Positions 62,586 to 64,000 of a stretch of 64,000 bases of DNA are shown here, piece after piece (the first letter of the stretch is position 1; each line of letters begins with the position of its first letter). Made by a program: the position numbers and the translations under genes. The notes under the pieces were generated by a model. That model was not told where the DNA came from and did not search any database. It saw only the letters and a program-made list of their open reading frames with translations. Origin of the DNA: Eutypella sp. D-1 (lineage: Eukaryota; Ascomycota; Sordariomycetes; Xylariales; Diatrypaceae); contig JAJTTP010000036.1 of NCBI GenBank assembly GCA_023313575.1, positions 62,001 to 126,000 on the forward strand, written 5' to 3'.

Positions 62586-63815
62586 ATGAAGTACCCCATA
62601 GTCCCCGGGACGTCGCTGCTAGACTACGAGATCCCGCGGCTTATCGCGGGAGAATCGACATTACCTACGGCGCTGACAAGTCCGGAGCCGCCTCGCCGCG
62701 GAGCCAAGTCCATCTTCGCCTTCTGGCACGCGGGGATCCGCGCGCTGCCGCCCTACCTTCTGCGCAACGTACTGAGTTGGTACCGGCGGTTCTCGCCGCT
62801 GGGGTGGACGGTCTACGTACTCGACACGGTGCCGGGATCACCGCGCAACATCTCGCGATTCATCGACACGAGCTCAGCGGACGTCGTGCCCGCAGCATTC
62901 ACAAACGCCACAATCACGGGCGAATACGCGGCGCAGCACACGTCGGACCTGACGCGGTTTCCACTGTTGCTAAAATACGGGGGCGTGTACATGGACGTGG
63001 GGATCCTGGCATTCGGGGACGTGGACGCGGTGTGGCGGGAGACGGTGGGCGCACCCTCATCGCCGCACGATTTCGTGGGGTTCACGCTGGGCGGCGCCGC
63101 GGACCCGACGATCGTCAACTTCGCGTTCATGTGCACGCCGGAGAACCCGCTCGTGGAGCGCGCGCACCGGATCCTGCTGAAGCTGTGGCAAGGGCGGACG
63201 CATACGGCGGGGATGCACGCGCATCCGCTACTGAAGGGCGTGCCGCTTATGCGGGTCCCGAAGGACACAAGCGGCAGCAGCGCCAACGGGGTTACGGATG
63301 AAGGGATAACGGACTACGCGATCCAGATCCAGGCGATGAGCGCGGCGCAGCGGTGGAAGGAGCCCGGCGGCGGTTGGGACGGACCGAAGTACGTGCGCGA
63401 GAAGGCGTGGCTCTGGGGCATGCTGGAGGGGGCCAACGTGCCAGAGCAACTGACGGGGTGGGACGGCCCACGGATCTTCGCGCTGCTATCGCTGCGGATG
63501 CCGGCGAGGCCGGGCGAGGTGGTGGTGGTGGAGACGGCGGAGCAGAGGCAGGCGCGGGAGATTGTGGAGAAGTCCGTCGCGGGATCCTGGTGCTACAAGC
63601 TCTCGCACGGGACCACGGCGAAGCTGTTCGGATGCGACACCACGGGTATGCTGTGGAGGAAGCACGTGGGTTCCGATGCGAAGCCCGGGACGTACGCGGG
63701 CTGGATGCGGTTCGCGATGACGCATTGCACGCAGGATCCCGATCGGAGGATGAAGCCCATCGAGGTGCCGGTGTACGAGCCTAGCCGGGTTGCCTTCCTG
63801 GAGGATTTTCTATAG
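62586..63815 (+). CDS. Capsular-polysaccharide-synthesis-like glycosyltransferase (GT32-type fold)
   Basis: A single exon encodes 409 aa and is very GC-rich. SIFAFWHAGIRALPPYLLRN (42-61) and WTVYVLD (74-80) match the start of the GT32/Caps_synth fold. SDLTRFPLLLKYGGVYMDVG (120-139) is the hallmark segment with the metal- and sugar-nucleotide-binding Asp (here D137 in YMD in place of DxD). A conserved TPENPL loop lies further on. No signal peptide or membrane anchor is obvious, unlike Golgi GT32 enzymes. In fungi such proteins are poorly characterised and may glycosylate cell-wall polymers or small molecules. There are no co-clustered genes in view because the window ends soon after. Confidence 0.82.
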   Translation: MKYPIVPGTSLLDYEIPRLIAGESTLPTALTSPEPPRRGAKSIFAFWHAGIRALPPYLLRNVLSWYRRFSPLGWTVYVLDTVPGSPRNISRFIDTSSADVVPAAFTNATITGEYAAQHTSDLTRFPLLLKYGGVYMDVGILAFGDVDAVWRETVGAPSSPHDFVGFTLGGAADPTIVNFAFMCTPENPLVERAHRILLKLWQGRTHTAGMHAHPLLKGVPLMRVPKDTSGSSANGVTDEGITDYAIQIQAMSAAQRWKEPGGGWDGPKYVREKAWLWGMLEGANVPEQLTGWDGPRIFALLSLRMPARPGEVVVVETAEQRQAREIVEKSVAGSWCYKLSHGTTAKLFGCDTTGMLWRKHVGSDAKPGTYAGWMRFAMTHCTQDPDRRMKPIEVPVYEPSRVAFLEDFL

Positions 63816-64000
63816 ATACTGGGTGGGGCCCTACTTAGTTAGATAGGATTGGCGTGTTGGTTTGCTTTTAAAGGTTGTTTTCATGAGGTTAGATTTGGCT
63901 TTTCTTAGCATACGTAATGAATATCCATAATGGAGTCTGGACGTCTTATTAGAAATCCTACATTGCTTGGCCTCTCCTACTGGCAAGGGGCATAGACCCA
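63816..64000. other. 3' flank of the glycosyltransferase gene
   Basis: This is a short non-coding tail to the end of the window. No motif was identified. Confidence 0.5.

Noticed and set aside
62561..63784. Long frames rich in Ala, Arg and Gly overlapping the glycosyltransferase
   Set aside because: They are shadows caused by the high GC of the real gene; only the 62586-63815 frame carries family motifs.

Overview
The window looks like a piece of a filamentous ascomycete (Pezizomycotina) chromosome. The genes have many short introns (47-83 bp) with GT...AG ends and CTAAC/CTAAT-like branch sites. Their families are typically fungal: a NACHT NLR with a SesB-type hydrolase, an FTA2-like kinase fold and an allantoate-type MFS carrier. 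The DNA is sharply divided into two compartments. About 1-24240 and 42500-59750 are extremely AT-rich, have no intact reading frame, and consist of transposons destroyed by C-to-T/G-to-A transitions of the RIP kind. About 24300-42450 and 59760-64000 are gene islands of balanced or high GC. The genus cannot be determined from this sequence alone.

The AT-rich blocks hold one Ty3/gypsy chromovirus family in three copies: a left-truncated copy (1-5694, +), a complete copy (9349-16029, +, TSD CGCCG) and a complete inverted copy (51944-58795, -, TSD ACGTT). Three related solo LTRs each have a perfect 5-bp target duplication (20284-20698 TAATT, 22691-23129 GTTTT, 45049-45463 ATTTA). There is also a Ty1/copia relic on the minus strand interrupted by one of these solo LTRs, a small TIR element (6036-6560), and a two-copy dispersed repeat (16480-17430 and 42580-43480). 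The remaining AT-rich stretches are unidentifiable.

The first gene island opens with an intact eleven-exon NLR (25048-30044) with the architecture SesB-type alpha/beta hydrolase, DUF7708-like region, NACHT, C-terminal C2H2 zinc fingers. It is followed by a compact set of seven genes (30162-40245) that reads like a catabolic cluster: two beta-hydroxyacid dehydrogenases of the 3-hydroxyisobutyrate family, a tandem-domain and a single-domain carboxymuconolactone-decarboxylase-like protein, an ACS-family MFS permease, a lactonase-like metallo-beta-lactamase and a zinc alcohol dehydrogenase. Three divergent gene pairs share promoters, and a GGGGTA motif recurs six times in two of the intergenic regions. 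One plausible logic is import of an organic acid, opening of a lactone or lactam ring, oxidation of the resulting hydroxyl groups, and CMD-type processing; the substrate is unknown. An FTA2-like pseudokinase (40989-42292) closes the island at the AT-rich edge.

The last segment (59760-64000) is a mostly non-coding stretch containing a diverged inverted repeat. One arm carries the N-terminal half of a broken membrane-protein reading frame with two in-frame TAG codons. It is followed by a GC-rich gene for a capsular-polysaccharide-synthesis-like glycosyltransferase (62586-63815). All gene models are hand-spliced. In each multi-exon gene the exon lengths sum to a multiple of three and the junctions restore family motifs.
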